Assembly: GCA_900548545.1 (NCBI GenBank)
Contig: URKX01000023.1
Coordinates: 1-37,088 of the forward strand
Origin: an uncultured Oscillospiraceae bacterium
GTDB taxonomy: Bacteria > Bacillota > Clostridia > Oscillospirales > Acutalibacteraceae
Direction of reading: 5' to 3'
DNA length: 37,088 nt
The notes under the pieces are model-generated. The model saw only the letters and a list, made by a program, of their open reading frames with translations. It searched no databases and was not told the DNA's origin. Within the stretch, counting starts at the first letter, position 1. Each line of letters begins with the position of its first letter. The position numbers and the translations under genes are program-made. Positions 1 to 7,591 of the stretch are shown piece by piece.

Positions 1-22
1 AAGTAGAAAAACCTCATAATAC

Positions 23-56
23 CTGAAAAACAGGCCCCCAGTTTGGGGGCCTGTTT
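23..56 (-). terminator. Intrinsic terminator, minus-strand reading
   Basis: Perfect 13-bp stem (28-40 with 44-56, arm AAACAGGCCCCCA) with a 3-nt loop. On the minus strand it is followed by five T residues at 26-30; on the plus strand only TATATAT follows. It probably ends leftward transcripts, including any read-through from the MATE gene at 320. Confidence 0.75.
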
Positions 57-319
57 ATATATTGAGAAAATAGGTAATCTTCCACTTTCAAAGCTGCTGG
101 CCGCTAATGTGGAGCGGTTGGAGGCTTATCCGGCTGTCAAAAGGATCTGGCCCGTCTGACATGAGGGTGTGCGGTCAGATCAAACCAGGACAACACACGT
201 GCGGAAACACCTGCTATGTAGCTTATGGTTTTGCCTTCAGTAAATTTCTTCGCTAAAGTGACGGCCTTTTTGGTTGGGTTTTACTATCCGGCAGTAATCG
301 GTCTATTAAGAAAATTCGT
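57..319. other. Intergenic with a possible 3' gene remnant
   Basis: No intact gene is seen. On the plus strand 61-159 reads in one frame as about 32 residues ending in a stop (core EKIGNLPLSKLLAANVERL, then EAYPAVKRIWPV). The composition looks protein-like, but I do not recognise a family and see no start or ribosome site, so it may be the tail of a lost gene. Confidence 0.25.
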
Positions 320-1738
320 TTAGGGATGTTTCTCTTGGGCGGCTTCTGGCTTGATAATGGATTTCTTCTTCCAGCGGCCCATTCGGTAGGCAACGGAGGT
401 GAGGATCGCGCCCATTACCCAGCTGATGAGCAGGGAAATGAACAAGGGGTCCGGAGAGCCGGAACCCATAGCTCCTCCTTCGGGACGGGTGAGGAATTCC
501 AAACCATAGGCCATTGGCACCCGGATGATTACCGTGGTGATGATAGAGATCCACATAGGAGTCATGGTGTCTCCAGCGCCCCGCATGACGCCGGAGAGGA
601 TCTGGGTGACGCCCATTGCGATGTACCCCACCGCTAAGATTTGCATCATTCGTACACCGGTGGAAATAACCTCCGGAGTAGAAGTAAACATTTCAATCAA
701 GTAGGGCCCGAAGAGCAAAATTAAGGCTACCAGTATCATGGACACTGTCAGTCCGATCTTCAGCCCTGCCTTGGTCCCTTTCACACACCGGTCCAATTTG
801 CCGGCACCAATGTTTTGGCCGGTGTAGGTGGTCATGGTGGTTCCAAAGGTGAAGTTGGGCATCATAGCAAAGCCGTCCACTCGCATGACGGCCGTGTTAG
901 CGGCGATGACCACTGTGCCAAAGGAGTTGGTCAAAGACTGGACAATGATCATGGCAAAGGAGAAAATGGCCTGGGTCAGTCCACTGGGCAGACCAAGCCG
1001 AATGAGCTGTTTTACATATTTGGCCCGGGGCCACAGATAGGAGGCTTTCACTGTCAGCACATCCCGCATCCATAGCAAGCGGACCAGGCACAGTCCGCCG
1101 GATACGATCTGGGAGATAATCGTGGCAATGGCCACACCAGCCACGTTCCAATGGAACCCTGCTACAAACCAAATATCCAGCCCGATGTTCAACAGGCAGG
1201 CGATAATGAGAAAGATCACCGGCATGACAGAGTCTCCCAGCCCCCGCAGTACACCGGCAAGGATGTTGTAAAAGGCGCTGCCGATAATGCCCCCAAAGAG
1301 GATCACAAGGTAGGTGCAGGACATCTCGTAAATTTCTTCCGGGGTGCCTAAGGCGGTCATCACCGGGCGGGTGATCAGAGGCCCGACAATCATGATGAAA
1401 ATAGAGGAGACTATGGTGGCGGTGATGGTGGTTCCAATGGTGGCTTCCAGCCGGTCACGGTCCTTTGCCCCGAAATACTGGCTTACCATGACGCTTGCTC
1501 CCACGGAAATGCCCATAAACAGCACCAGCAGCAGGTTTAAAATGGGACCGCTGGCCCCCACGGCCGCCAGGGCTCCATCACCCACATACGCTCCTATCAC
1601 AATGGAGTCAACGGTGGAGTAGAGCTGTTGCGCTAAATTCCCGATGAGCAGAGGTGCTGAAAAGCGCAGCAGGTTTGCGGCCGGACTGCCCTGGGTCATG
1701 TCCTGGGCAGAAAACAGGTTGGTAAGTTTTCCTGACAT
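320..1738 (-). CDS. MATE family efflux transporter
   Basis: Predicted 472-residue inner-membrane protein with about twelve hydrophobic segments, the usual MATE size. The N-terminal stretch (TQGSPAANLLRFSAPLLIG, then a segment containing YSTVDSIVIGAYVG) and the matching repeat in the second half (GLPSGLTQAIFSFAMIIVQS) show the two-fold MATE repeat. Family members export cationic drugs or metabolites using Na+ or H+ gradients; the substrate here cannot be told. The gene stands alone and is transcribed leftwards, ending in a lysine-rich cytoplasmic tail. The ATG at 1738 has AAGGAAGG upstream at somewhat long spacing. A TATAAT lies at 1788-1793 on the minus strand. Confidence 0.93.
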   Translation of the reverse strand: MSGKLTNLFSAQDMTQGSPAANLLRFSAPLLIGNLAQQLYSTVDSIVIGAYVGDGALAAVGASGPILNLLLVLFMGISVGASVMVSQYFGAKDRDRLEATIGTTITATIVSSIFIMIVGPLITRPVMTALGTPEEIYEMSCTYLVILFGGIIGSAFYNILAGVLRGLGDSVMPVIFLIIACLLNIGLDIWFVAGFHWNVAGVAIATIISQIVSGGLCLVRLLWMRDVLTVKASYLWPRAKYVKQLIRLGLPSGLTQAIFSFAMIIVQSLTNSFGTVVIAANTAVMRVDGFAMMPNFTFGTTMTTYTGQNIGAGKLDRCVKGTKAGLKIGLTVSMILVALILLFGPYLIEMFTSTPEVISTGVRMMQILAVGYIAMGVTQILSGVMRGAGDTMTPMWISIITTVIIRVPMAYGLEFLTRPEGGAMGSGSPDPLFISLLISWVMGAILTSVAYRMGRWKKKSIIKPEAAQEKHP

Positions 1739-1787
1739 AAGTAGTGTTCATCCTTCCTTTACTTCTCCAAAGACTTTTATTTAGCAC

Positions 1788-1816
1788 ATTATACCACAAA
1801 ACCCATGGGAGTAAAA
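1788..1816 (-). promoter_or_regulatory. Probable promoter of the MATE gene
   Basis: Minus-strand TATAAT at 1788-1793 with a weak TTTTAC 17 bp upstream at 1811-1816. It faces the MATE start about 50 bp away. Confidence 0.55.
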
Positions 1817-1980
1817 GATTTCGTAATGCCATTTAAAGTCTTGTTGATCGATCACCTCCTCCGGAAAACACTGGGTTTGAAGGCTGCTGCTTAAATGGAT
1901 CATTTCGGCGAGGGCCTGCGCCTGCTGACCGACCAGCTGGATTCCAAAAACTTTTACGCCTTTAACCCCTCCTTCGATAA
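1800..1980 (-). pseudogene. Possible remnant of a disulfide-oxidoreductase-type protein
   Basis: The minus strand reads continuously as KGVKVFGIQLVGQQAQALAE, then MIHLSSSLQTQCFPEEV. This resembles the C-terminal dimerisation region of FAD-dependent pyridine-nucleotide disulfide oxidoreductases (pattern G-x-Q/H-x-VG ... EMIH). There is no start, catalytic region or stop in a sensible place. The plus strand of the same stretch also holds a 30-codon frame (1895-1987) ending just before a plus-strand terminator, so strand and identity are uncertain. Confidence 0.25.
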
Positions 1981-1997
1981 GATGTGAGAACTGTTTA

Positions 1998-2034
1998 GGG
2001 GGCCGTCCTGCCAGCCGGGGCGGCCCTCTTTTTT
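1998..2034 (+). terminator. Intrinsic terminator upstream of sdpR
   Basis: GC-rich stem of nine pairs with one G-T (2000-2008 with 2018-2026), extendable outward, then six T residues at 2029-2034. It insulates the sdpR promoter, which begins two bases later, from anything upstream. Confidence 0.8.
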
Positions 2035-2035
2035 C

Positions 2036-2064
2036 TTGACAGCGGCCAGACAGCATGGTAAACT
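2036..2064 (+). promoter_or_regulatory. Promoter of the sdpR-sdpI pair
   Basis: Consensus TTGACA at 2036-2041, a 17-bp spacer, and TAAACT at 2059-2064. It overlaps the end of the preceding terminator T-tract. Confidence 0.8.
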
Positions 2065-2065
2065 A

Positions 2066-2094
2066 TATTTAACAATTAGGCTAAATGTTAAATA
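2066..2094. promoter_or_regulatory. Putative ArsR/SdpR operator (29-bp dyad)
   Basis: Near-perfect inverted repeat: TATTTAACAATTAG at 2066-2079 and CTAAATGTTAAATA at 2081-2094, with one mismatch around a single central G. It covers the expected transcription start just after the -10 box, so binding of the ArsR-type product of the next gene would block its own transcription. Confidence 0.7.
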
Positions 2095-2115
2095 AAGAGG
2101 AAGGAGGGATGCCCC

Positions 2116-2406
2116 CTGGGATTTCAAGATACCATGAAGGCCCTGGCGGATCCCACCCGCCGGGAGATCTTAAATCTGCTGAAACATGGCAGGCTTTCCG
2201 CTGGGGAGATCGGGGAGCATTTCCCGATGACGGGGGCGTCCATCTCCCGGCATTTGTCCGTGCTCAAAGAGGCCGACCTGATCCGGGACACTCGGGAGGG
2301 GAAGTACATTTACTACCAACTTAATGCCTCGGTGCTCGAGGAAGTGATGCTGTGGCTGGCACAGCTGAGAGGAGGAAGCGATGAAGGAACTGTTGAGAAA
2401 GAATAG
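2116..2406 (+). CDS. sdpR: ArsR/SdpR-family autorepressor
   Basis: Small winged-helix repressor of 96 residues when read from CTG 2116. The core KALADPTRREILNLLKHGRL, the helix-turn-helix (HFPMTGASISRHLSVLKEA) and the wing (IRDTREGKYIYYQLN) are typical of SdpR-like ArsR proteins. No metal-binding cysteine motif is seen. The first ATG (2134) would drop the LGFQDT segment that family members usually carry before KALADPTRR, and AAGGAGGG at 2101-2108 sits 7 nt before CTG 2116, so a CTG start is favoured; ATG 2134 is the alternative. It overlaps sdpI by 26 bp, which suggests translational coupling. By analogy with Bacillus subtilis, SdpI could sequester SdpR at the membrane. Confidence 0.85.
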   Translation: MGFQDTMKALADPTRREILNLLKHGRLSAGEIGEHFPMTGASISRHLSVLKEADLIRDTREGKYIYYQLNASVLEEVMLWLAQLRGGSDEGTVEKE

Positions 2407-3415
2407 GGGGAAGCTGCTACTGTCCTCCCTGGTGATCTTGCTGCCCATGATCCTTGCAGCGCTGGCGGGGAGGACGGTGCTCTTTTGGTACCCGATTGCC
2501 CTGCTGGCCACCCAGTGGCTGGTAGTTCTTTTGGTGTTCCACGATTGGAAAAATAAAGATCAGAATCCCAAAGCTCTGGGGCTGGTGGTGTGGATCCTGC
2601 CGGCAATCTCCCTGTTTTTACAGCTGACGTCAGGAGCGGTCCTGCAAGGCGGTGACGCAGCGGATGCGGTGGTCGCGGCGTTTTTCTTCTTTTTCGGCGT
2701 GATGTTCCTGGTTTTGGGAAACTATATGCCAAAGATCCGCCAGAACCACACCTTGGGAATCCGGGTCAAGTGGACCCTGGAGGACGAGGAAAACTGGGAT
2801 GCCACCCATCGATTTGCCGGGAGGGTCTGGGTGGCGGGGGGACTTCTTTGCATGGTCAGTGCCCTGATCCCCAGTATCGTGGTGGTTTTGACAGCTTTTG
2901 TTGTGCTGCTCTTGGTGATGGTCCTTGCCCCCACGGTGTATTCCTATCGGTTTTACCGCCGCCAGCTGGAGGCGGGCAAGGTGGAGAAACGGCCTGTGCG
3001 CCCTGCCAGTGTGGTGCTGGTACTTTTGGTGATCTTGGCTTTTTGCGGGTTCCTTGTCTTTACTTTGTTTGCTGGAAGCCTGGAGATCACCTGTGGCACG
3101 GATTCCCTCACGGTGGAGGCTGGGGGATGGGGGGGCCTGACCGTGGACTACCAAACGGTCCAAAGCGTGGAATACTTTGCCCGCGACCCCTCGCAAGACG
3201 TTTCCGGGAGGCGTACCAACGGCATGGGCAATTTCCGGTTTTCCATGGGTACCTTTCAAAACGACCTCTACGGCAGTTACACCCGTTATACCTATGCTTC
3301 CTGTGACGCCTGCGTGGTGTTGGAAGTAGACGGCCAAACTGTGGTGCTCAACGGCCCGGACGAGGCTTCCACCCAGGCACTGTACGACGCCATCCAGGAG
3401 CACGTTTCCCAGTAA
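2381..3415 (+). CDS. sdpI: SdpI-family membrane protein (DUF1648-type)
   Basis: Membrane protein of 344 residues with an N-terminal hairpin (LLLSSLVILLPMILAALAG), further hydrophobic segments, and the conserved SdpI block around residues 110-140 (NYMPKIRQNHTLGIRVKWTL followed by WDATHRFAGRVW). The last ~110 residues, after a final membrane segment near 215-235, form a soluble beta-rich domain resembling a PH-like domain. In B. subtilis SdpI confers immunity to the SDP toxin and acts as receptor controlling SdpR; many SdpI relatives have unknown roles. It follows sdpR in the same operon, with AGGAGG at 2371-2375 region just before the ATG. No toxin gene is visible nearby. Confidence 0.85.
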   Translation: MKELLRKNRGKLLLSSLVILLPMILAALAGRTVLFWYPIALLATQWLVVLLVFHDWKNKDQNPKALGLVVWILPAISLFLQLTSGAVLQGGDAADAVVAAFFFFFGVMFLVLGNYMPKIRQNHTLGIRVKWTLEDEENWDATHRFAGRVWVAGGLLCMVSALIPSIVVVLTAFVVLLLVMVLAPTVYSYRFYRRQLEAGKVEKRPVRPASVVLVLLVILAFCGFLVFTLFAGSLEITCGTDSLTVEAGGWGGLTVDYQTVQSVEYFARDPSQDVSGRRTNGMGNFRFSMGTFQNDLYGSYTRYTYASCDACVVLEVDGQTVVLNGPDEASTQALYDAIQEHVSQ

Positions 3416-3457
3416 GAAACCAGTGGGGAACAGGCTTGAAAAAAGCCCCTTGCCTTT

Positions 3458-3504
3458 TTGACAAATACCGCGTAAACTCTAATCTAAGAAAAGAGTTTTG
3501 GAGG
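3458..3504 (+). promoter_or_regulatory. Promoter and ribosome site of MerR gene 1
   Basis: TTGACA at 3458-3463; TAATCT at 3480-3485 follows after 16 bp, or TCTAAG after 19 bp. AAACTCT (3474-3480) and AGAGTTT (3492-3498) form a 7-bp inverted repeat over the expected start, possibly an autoregulatory site. GGAGG at 3500-3504 lies 7 nt before GTG 3512 and fixes the start codon. Confidence 0.55.
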
Positions 3505-3511
3505 TGTTTTT

Positions 3512-4357
3512 GTGAAGGAAGATTTGCTCCCCATTGGAAAAATGGCGGCTTTGAACCGGGTCACGGTTTCCACATTGCGGCTGTATGATGAAAAAGGCCT
3601 GCTCAAGCCCCGCTACATCGACCCGCAAACAGGTTACCGCTATTACGATATCAACCAAAATGCCCGCCTGGACATGATCGCCTATATGAAAGAACTGGGT
3701 ATGAGCCTCTCCCAGATCGCCTGGGCTTTGCAAAAAGAGGACATCTCCCTGATTGAGGAGTTGCTCAGCCAGAAAAATGAGCAGATCCACCAGCAGATGC
3801 GTCAGTTGAAGGCCCAGCACGACGCTGTGGAGCGGGCCATCCTCTCCATTGAGCGCTACCGGAAATCCCCCGTCACCGGCACGTTTTCCCTGGAGTATAT
3901 CGACCGCCGGTTTGTGTGGGGCATCCCTTGCTCCACCAATTTCTACAGCGATGATGTCCACAGTTACGAGCGGCTTTTGCAGGGCTTGCGCCTGAAGCTG
4001 GAGGAGGCTGGTTTCCCGCAGATCCACTCCTACAACACCGGGACATCCATTGCCCGGAAGGATTACGAAGAGGACCGCTTTTTGGCGGACCGCATCTTCA
4101 TTTTCACCACCCGCCGGGATGAGTGGGAATCCCCTGCCTTCCACGTGGTGGAGAGCGGGATGTACGCCTGCGTGTACCTGGACAATTATGACGAGGAGAT
4201 CTACTATGCCCGCCGCCTGCGGGATTATTGCCGGGAAAACCGCTACACCATCGCCGGGGACTACATCTGCGAAGTGATGACTGGCTTTCATGTGTTCGAC
4301 AACGATCCCCGGACGATGTTCATGCGGCTCCAAGTGCCGGTGACCTTTCAGAAATAA
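3512..4357 (+). CDS. MerR-family transcriptional regulator 1 with GyrI-like sensor domain
   Basis: Protein of 281 residues starting at GTG. Residues 5-75 form the MerR winged helix (LLPIGKMAALNRVTVSTLRL, then YDEKGLLKPRYIDPQTGYRYY), followed by a dimerisation coiled coil at about 80-125 and a C-terminal domain of 150 residues resembling GyrI/BmrR effector-binding domains. BmrR-type members twist DNA to activate promoters with 19-bp spacers when a lipophilic or cationic ligand binds. A textbook promoter of that kind lies 40 bp after this gene, in front of the Ord-like dehydrogenase. The ligand is unknown. The next gene is codirectional. Confidence 0.9.
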   Translation: MKEDLLPIGKMAALNRVTVSTLRLYDEKGLLKPRYIDPQTGYRYYDINQNARLDMIAYMKELGMSLSQIAWALQKEDISLIEELLSQKNEQIHQQMRQLKAQHDAVERAILSIERYRKSPVTGTFSLEYIDRRFVWGIPCSTNFYSDDVHSYERLLQGLRLKLEEAGFPQIHSYNTGTSIARKDYEEDRFLADRIFIFTTRRDEWESPAFHVVESGMYACVYLDNYDEEIYYARRLRDYCRENRYTIAGDYICEVMTGFHVFDNDPRTMFMRLQVPVTFQK

Positions 4358-4396
4358 AGTTTCTGGAAGAAAATGCCAAAAATTTCACAAACCCTC

Positions 4397-4427
4397 TTGA
4401 CCCTCGTCCTGCATGAGGGTTTACACT
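4397..4427 (+). promoter_or_regulatory. MerR-type promoter with 19-bp spacer and internal dyad
   Basis: TTGACC at 4397-4402 and TACACT at 4422-4427 are 19 bp apart. The inverted repeat ACCCTC (4400-4405) / GAGGGT (4415-4420) lies in the spacer, the position used by BmrR/MerR activators. It drives the dehydrogenase gene at 4495 and lies just after MerR gene 1. Confidence 0.8.
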
Positions 4428-4494
4428 GTGGGTAGAACAAATACAGGGGGCTTTGCCCTCAGAAACACAGCGGATCTAAAGGAGGTTGTTTGTT

Positions 4495-5520
4495 ATGGAA
4501 AAAATCAAAGTTGTCCAGTATGGCTGCGGGAAAATGGCCAAGTACACCCTGCGCTATCTCTATGAGCACGGCGCGCAGATCGTAGGTGCGATCGATGTGA
4601 ACCCGGAAGTTGTCGGCATGGATGTGGGTGATTTTGCAGGCCTGGGCCTGAAGACTGGCGTGATCATTTCCAACGACGCGGACAAGGTCCTGGATGAGTG
4701 CGAGGCCGATGTGGCCATTGTCACTTTGTTCAGCTTCATTGGCGATATTTATGATCACGTGGAAAAGTGCGTCCGCCGGGGCATCAACGTGATCACCACC
4801 TGTGAAGAGGCCATTTATCCCTGGACCACTTCCGCCGCCCAGATCAACAAGCTGGACGCCCTGGCCAAGGAAACCGGCTGTACCATCACCGGCTCTGGTA
4901 TGCAGGACATTTTCTGGATCAACATGGTGGCTATGGTGGCCAGCGGCTGCCACAAGATCACCAAGATCAAAGGCGCTTACAGCTACAATGTGGAAGATTA
5001 CGGCTTGGCCCTGGCCGAGGCCCATGGCTGCGGACTGACTCCCCAGGAGTTTGAAGAGCAGATCGCCCATCCGGCCGAGTTTGAGCCTTCCTACGCTTGG
5101 AATGCCAGCGAGGCCATCTGCAGCAAACTGGGCCTGACCATCAAGTCCATCGACCAAAAGCACGTGCCCTATATTGTGGATCACGACGTGTACAGCTCCA
5201 CCATGGGCAAGACCATCCCTGCAGGCAACTGCATCGGTATGTCGGCGGTGGTCACCATCGAAACCATGCAGGGCATCACCATTGAAGAGGAGACCATCGG
5301 CAAGGTGTATGGCCCCGAGGACGGCGACCAGTGTGACTGGTGGATCAGCGGCGAACCGGACACCGAGTTCCATGTGGTGAAACCTGCCACGGTGGAGCAC
5401 ACTTGCGCCACTGTGGTCAACCGGATCCCCAGCCTCTTAAACGCCCCCGCCGGGTATGTCACCTGTGACCAGCTGGATCCCCACTGCTACCTGACCTATC
5501 CTATGGAATATCATCTGTAA
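4495..5520 (+). CDS. Ord-like (2,4-diaminopentanoate dehydrogenase / DapB-fold) NAD(P)-dependent dehydrogenase
   Basis: Soluble enzyme of 341 residues with an N-terminal Rossmann fold (KIKVVQYGCGKMAKYTLRYL; GAIDVNPEVVGMDVGDFAG). The pattern CEEAIYPW, then GSGMQDIFWINMVA, then YNVEDYGLALAEAHG follows Ord, the clostridial 2,4-diaminopentanoate dehydrogenase of the oxidative ornithine pathway. The other ornithine-pathway genes (or-4/or-5 and ora/orb types) are absent here, so the substrate may be a different amino or keto acid. The ATG at 4495 is chosen because AAAGGAGG (4478-4485) sits 9 nt away; the in-frame TTG at 4486 would abut it. The upstream MerR-type promoter suggests induction by a small molecule. 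Confidence 0.8.
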   Translation: MEKIKVVQYGCGKMAKYTLRYLYEHGAQIVGAIDVNPEVVGMDVGDFAGLGLKTGVIISNDADKVLDECEADVAIVTLFSFIGDIYDHVEKCVRRGINVITTCEEAIYPWTTSAAQINKLDALAKETGCTITGSGMQDIFWINMVAMVASGCHKITKIKGAYSYNVEDYGLALAEAHGCGLTPQEFEEQIAHPAEFEPSYAWNASEAICSKLGLTIKSIDQKHVPYIVDHDVYSSTMGKTIPAGNCIGMSAVVTIETMQGITIEEETIGKVYGPEDGDQCDWWISGEPDTEFHVVKPATVEHTCATVVNRIPSLLNAPAGYVTCDQLDPHCYLTYPMEYHL

Positions 5521-5536
5521 GGAAAACACGGTACGA

Positions 5537-5574
5537 AAAAAGTGCTGTTGCATTTTGCAGCAGCACTTTTTGTA
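5537..5574. terminator. Bidirectional terminator between convergent genes
   Basis: 15-bp stem with one G-T pair (5537-5551 with 5557-5571), a 5-nt loop, and A/T tracts on both sides. It can serve both the dehydrogenase (plus) and adenine deaminase (minus). Confidence 0.85.
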
Positions 5575-5660
5575 TGCTTTCTGAGGATTTTCCCCCCTCC
5601 TACAGCGGGGAATGGGGCACTTAGGAAGCCGGCTATATTGCAGCGCGGCTTGTCCAACGC

Positions 5661-7457
5661 TTACTCGGTGATTTCCAGGGGGACAAACTGGAACCGGACG
5701 CAGTCCACCAGGCCCCGGTCGGTCAGCCGCAGCTGGGGCAGGCAGGCCAGGGGGATCAGCACCATGGTCATAAAGGGGGAAACCATCTCGCAGCCGATCC
5801 TTTCCCAGGCGCTTTCCAGCTGTTCTACCAGGGCGCTCACCTGATCCACAGGTTGGTCGCTCATCAGCCCGGCAATGGGCAGGGGCACAAGCCCCAACAC
5901 CTGCCCGTCCTGGACCACCACCATGCCGCCCCCGCATTGGATTAGGGTGTTGGCAGCCAGGGCCATGTCTTCGTCGTTGGTGCCGATCACAAGCAAGTTG
6001 TGGGCGTCGTGGGCCACCGTGGAAGCCATGGCGCCCTTCTGGATTTGGAACCCCTTTACAAAGCCCACGCCTTTCTTGCCGGTTTCGTGGTGCCGTTCCA
6101 AGACAACAGCTTTCAGCACATCCTGGGCAGGGTCGCTGTGGAGCTGCCCGTTCACCACCGGCAGTACGGCACGGGTTTCCCGGTTGTCCACTTTGCCGGA
6201 AGCCACTTCCATCACCCGGACGGTGGCAGTTTCCCCTTGTGCGGGGATCTGGAAGGATTCCGGGGTGATCTCCCCGGCGACGTGCATGGAGCCAGTGGCC
6301 CATTGCGGGTAGTGGAAGGGGGCAAATTCCAGGGTCATGCGGCCGTCCTTTGCCACAGTTTGGCCGTCGATGAGCACTTGGAGCACTTCCATGGACTTCA
6401 TGTCTTTCAGCAGCACAATGTCCGCGCACTTGCCAGGGGTGACAGAGCCCATTTCGTGATCCAGCTGGAAACACTGGGCGCAGTTGATGGTGACCATCTG
6501 GATGGCCGTGATGGGATCGATGCCCTCTTCCAGAGCCCGGCGGAGAATGTGGTCTATGTGGCCTTGGGCCATCAGGGTGTGGGGGTGGTTGTCGTCGGAA
6601 ACCAGCACTGCGAACCGGGTGTCGATCTCTTGCTGGGTGATACTCTTAGCCACTTCATGAAGGTCCCGCCATCCGGAGCCCTCCCGGAACATGGCGTACA
6701 TCCCTAGGCGCATTTTTGCCAGGGCATCCTCCGCCCGGGTGGATTCGTGGCAGCAGCGTACTCCCGAAGCGATGTAGGCGTTGAGCCCGGGGCCTGTTTC
6801 CGGCAGGGAGTAGTGGCCGGTGACGGTTTTGCCGGCCTGGAGCGTTTCGCCCACAATGGCATGGGTGCGCTCATCGGAAGAGAGGATGCCGGGGAAGTTC
6901 ATCATCTCTCCCAAGCCCACCACGTTGTCCCAGCCCATGGTTCCCCGGATGTCCTCAGGGCCTACGGAAGACCCGGTGTCCTCAAAGCCGGGGACGGCGG
7001 GTACACAGGAGGGGGTGGTGACCATGGCCTTCAAGGGGGTTCGCTTGGCGTCTTCCACCATGCACTTTACCCCCTCCAGGCCCAGAACGTTGCAGATCTC
7101 ATGGGGATCCATAAAAATGCCCGTGGTGCCGTGGGGGATGACAGCCCGGGCGTACTCCCCTACAGAGATCATGGAAGATTCCACATGGATATGGCCGTCC
7201 AAAAAGCCCGGGGCAATGGCGGCGCCGCAGGCGTCGATAATGTGGGTGTTCTCCCCGATGCAGTGAGAGGCGTCCCCCACCAGGGCGATGCGGCCCATGG
7301 AGATGGCCACATCCATGTGTTCCTGTAGTTCATGGGTGCATACGTTCACCAGTGTCCCGTCACGGATGACCGTGTCCGCGGGCGTGTGCCCCTGGGCCAC
7401 TGCGGCCAGTGTGGCGCTGGCCTCCCACAGGGGTGTTTTGCAAAAGCGGTTGATCAT
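5661..7457 (-). CDS. ade: Adenine deaminase
   Basis: Metal-dependent amidohydrolase of 598 residues, the usual length, converting adenine to hypoxanthine plus ammonia in purine salvage. Visible hallmarks are the metal site GHIHVESSM, the segment HGTTGIFMDPHEICNVLG, the VSDDNHPHTLMAQGHID block, and the C-terminal region PGKCADIVLL typical of the composite domain. The ATG at 7457 is chosen because AAGGAGG (minus strand, 7466-7472) lies 8 nt upstream; in-frame ATG 7481 lacks such a site. The gene is monocistronic, divergent from the GH3 gene, and preceded by a structured leader. Confidence 0.95.
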   Translation of the reverse strand: MINRFCKTPLWEASATLAAVAQGHTPADTVIRDGTLVNVCTHELQEHMDVAISMGRIALVGDASHCIGENTHIIDACGAAIAPGFLDGHIHVESSMISVGEYARAVIPHGTTGIFMDPHEICNVLGLEGVKCMVEDAKRTPLKAMVTTPSCVPAVPGFEDTGSSVGPEDIRGTMGWDNVVGLGEMMNFPGILSSDERTHAIVGETLQAGKTVTGHYSLPETGPGLNAYIASGVRCCHESTRAEDALAKMRLGMYAMFREGSGWRDLHEVAKSITQQEIDTRFAVLVSDDNHPHTLMAQGHIDHILRRALEEGIDPITAIQMVTINCAQCFQLDHEMGSVTPGKCADIVLLKDMKSMEVLQVLIDGQTVAKDGRMTLEFAPFHYPQWATGSMHVAGEITPESFQIPAQGETATVRVMEVASGKVDNRETRAVLPVVNGQLHSDPAQDVLKAVVLERHHETGKKGVGFVKGFQIQKGAMASTVAHDAHNLLVIGTNDEDMALAANTLIQCGGGMVVVQDGQVLGLVPLPIAGLMSDQPVDQVSALVEQLESAWERIGCEMVSPFMTMVLIPLACLPQLRLTDRGLVDCVRFQFVPLEITE

Positions 7458-7483
7458 AGGGCCTGCCTCCTTTTTTGCCATGA

Positions 7484-7553
7484 GAGGGCGCCGGCGCGCC
7501 GCCCTCCTTTTATGTGTTCCCTGCCTGTTTTGGGCGGTTTGCATGGCAGGAAC
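7484..7553 (-). promoter_or_regulatory. Structured leader of adenine deaminase mRNA
   Basis: Between promoter and start codon the minus-strand RNA can form two hairpins. One pairs GTTCCTGCC with its partner across 7545-7553 and 7516-7525 (one bulge); the other pairs GAGGGCG-type arms across 7500-7506 and 7484-7490. I do not find the conserved core of the purine riboswitch, and no T-tract follows either stem, so any regulatory role is inference. Confidence 0.4.
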
Positions 7554-7562
7554 CTTTTGGCC

Positions 7563-7591
7563 ATTATACCATGGATCCCCCGGGGAAACAA
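7563..7591 (-). promoter_or_regulatory. Promoter of adenine deaminase
   Basis: Minus-strand TATAAT at 7563-7568 and TTGTTT at 7586-7591 with a 17-bp spacer, about 105 bp before the start codon. Confidence 0.7.

Noticed and set aside
3479..4333. 284-codon frame antisense to MerR gene 1
   Set aside because: Antisense shadow; the plus strand encodes an unmistakable MerR domain.
5437..6474. 345-codon minus-strand frame overlapping adenine deaminase
   Set aside because: Shadow in another frame of ade; composition rich in Arg/Pro/Gly without motifs.
7458..7591. Purine riboswitch before adenine deaminase
   Set aside because: The conserved three-way-junction core and loop-loop sequences are not found; only two simple hairpins are visible.
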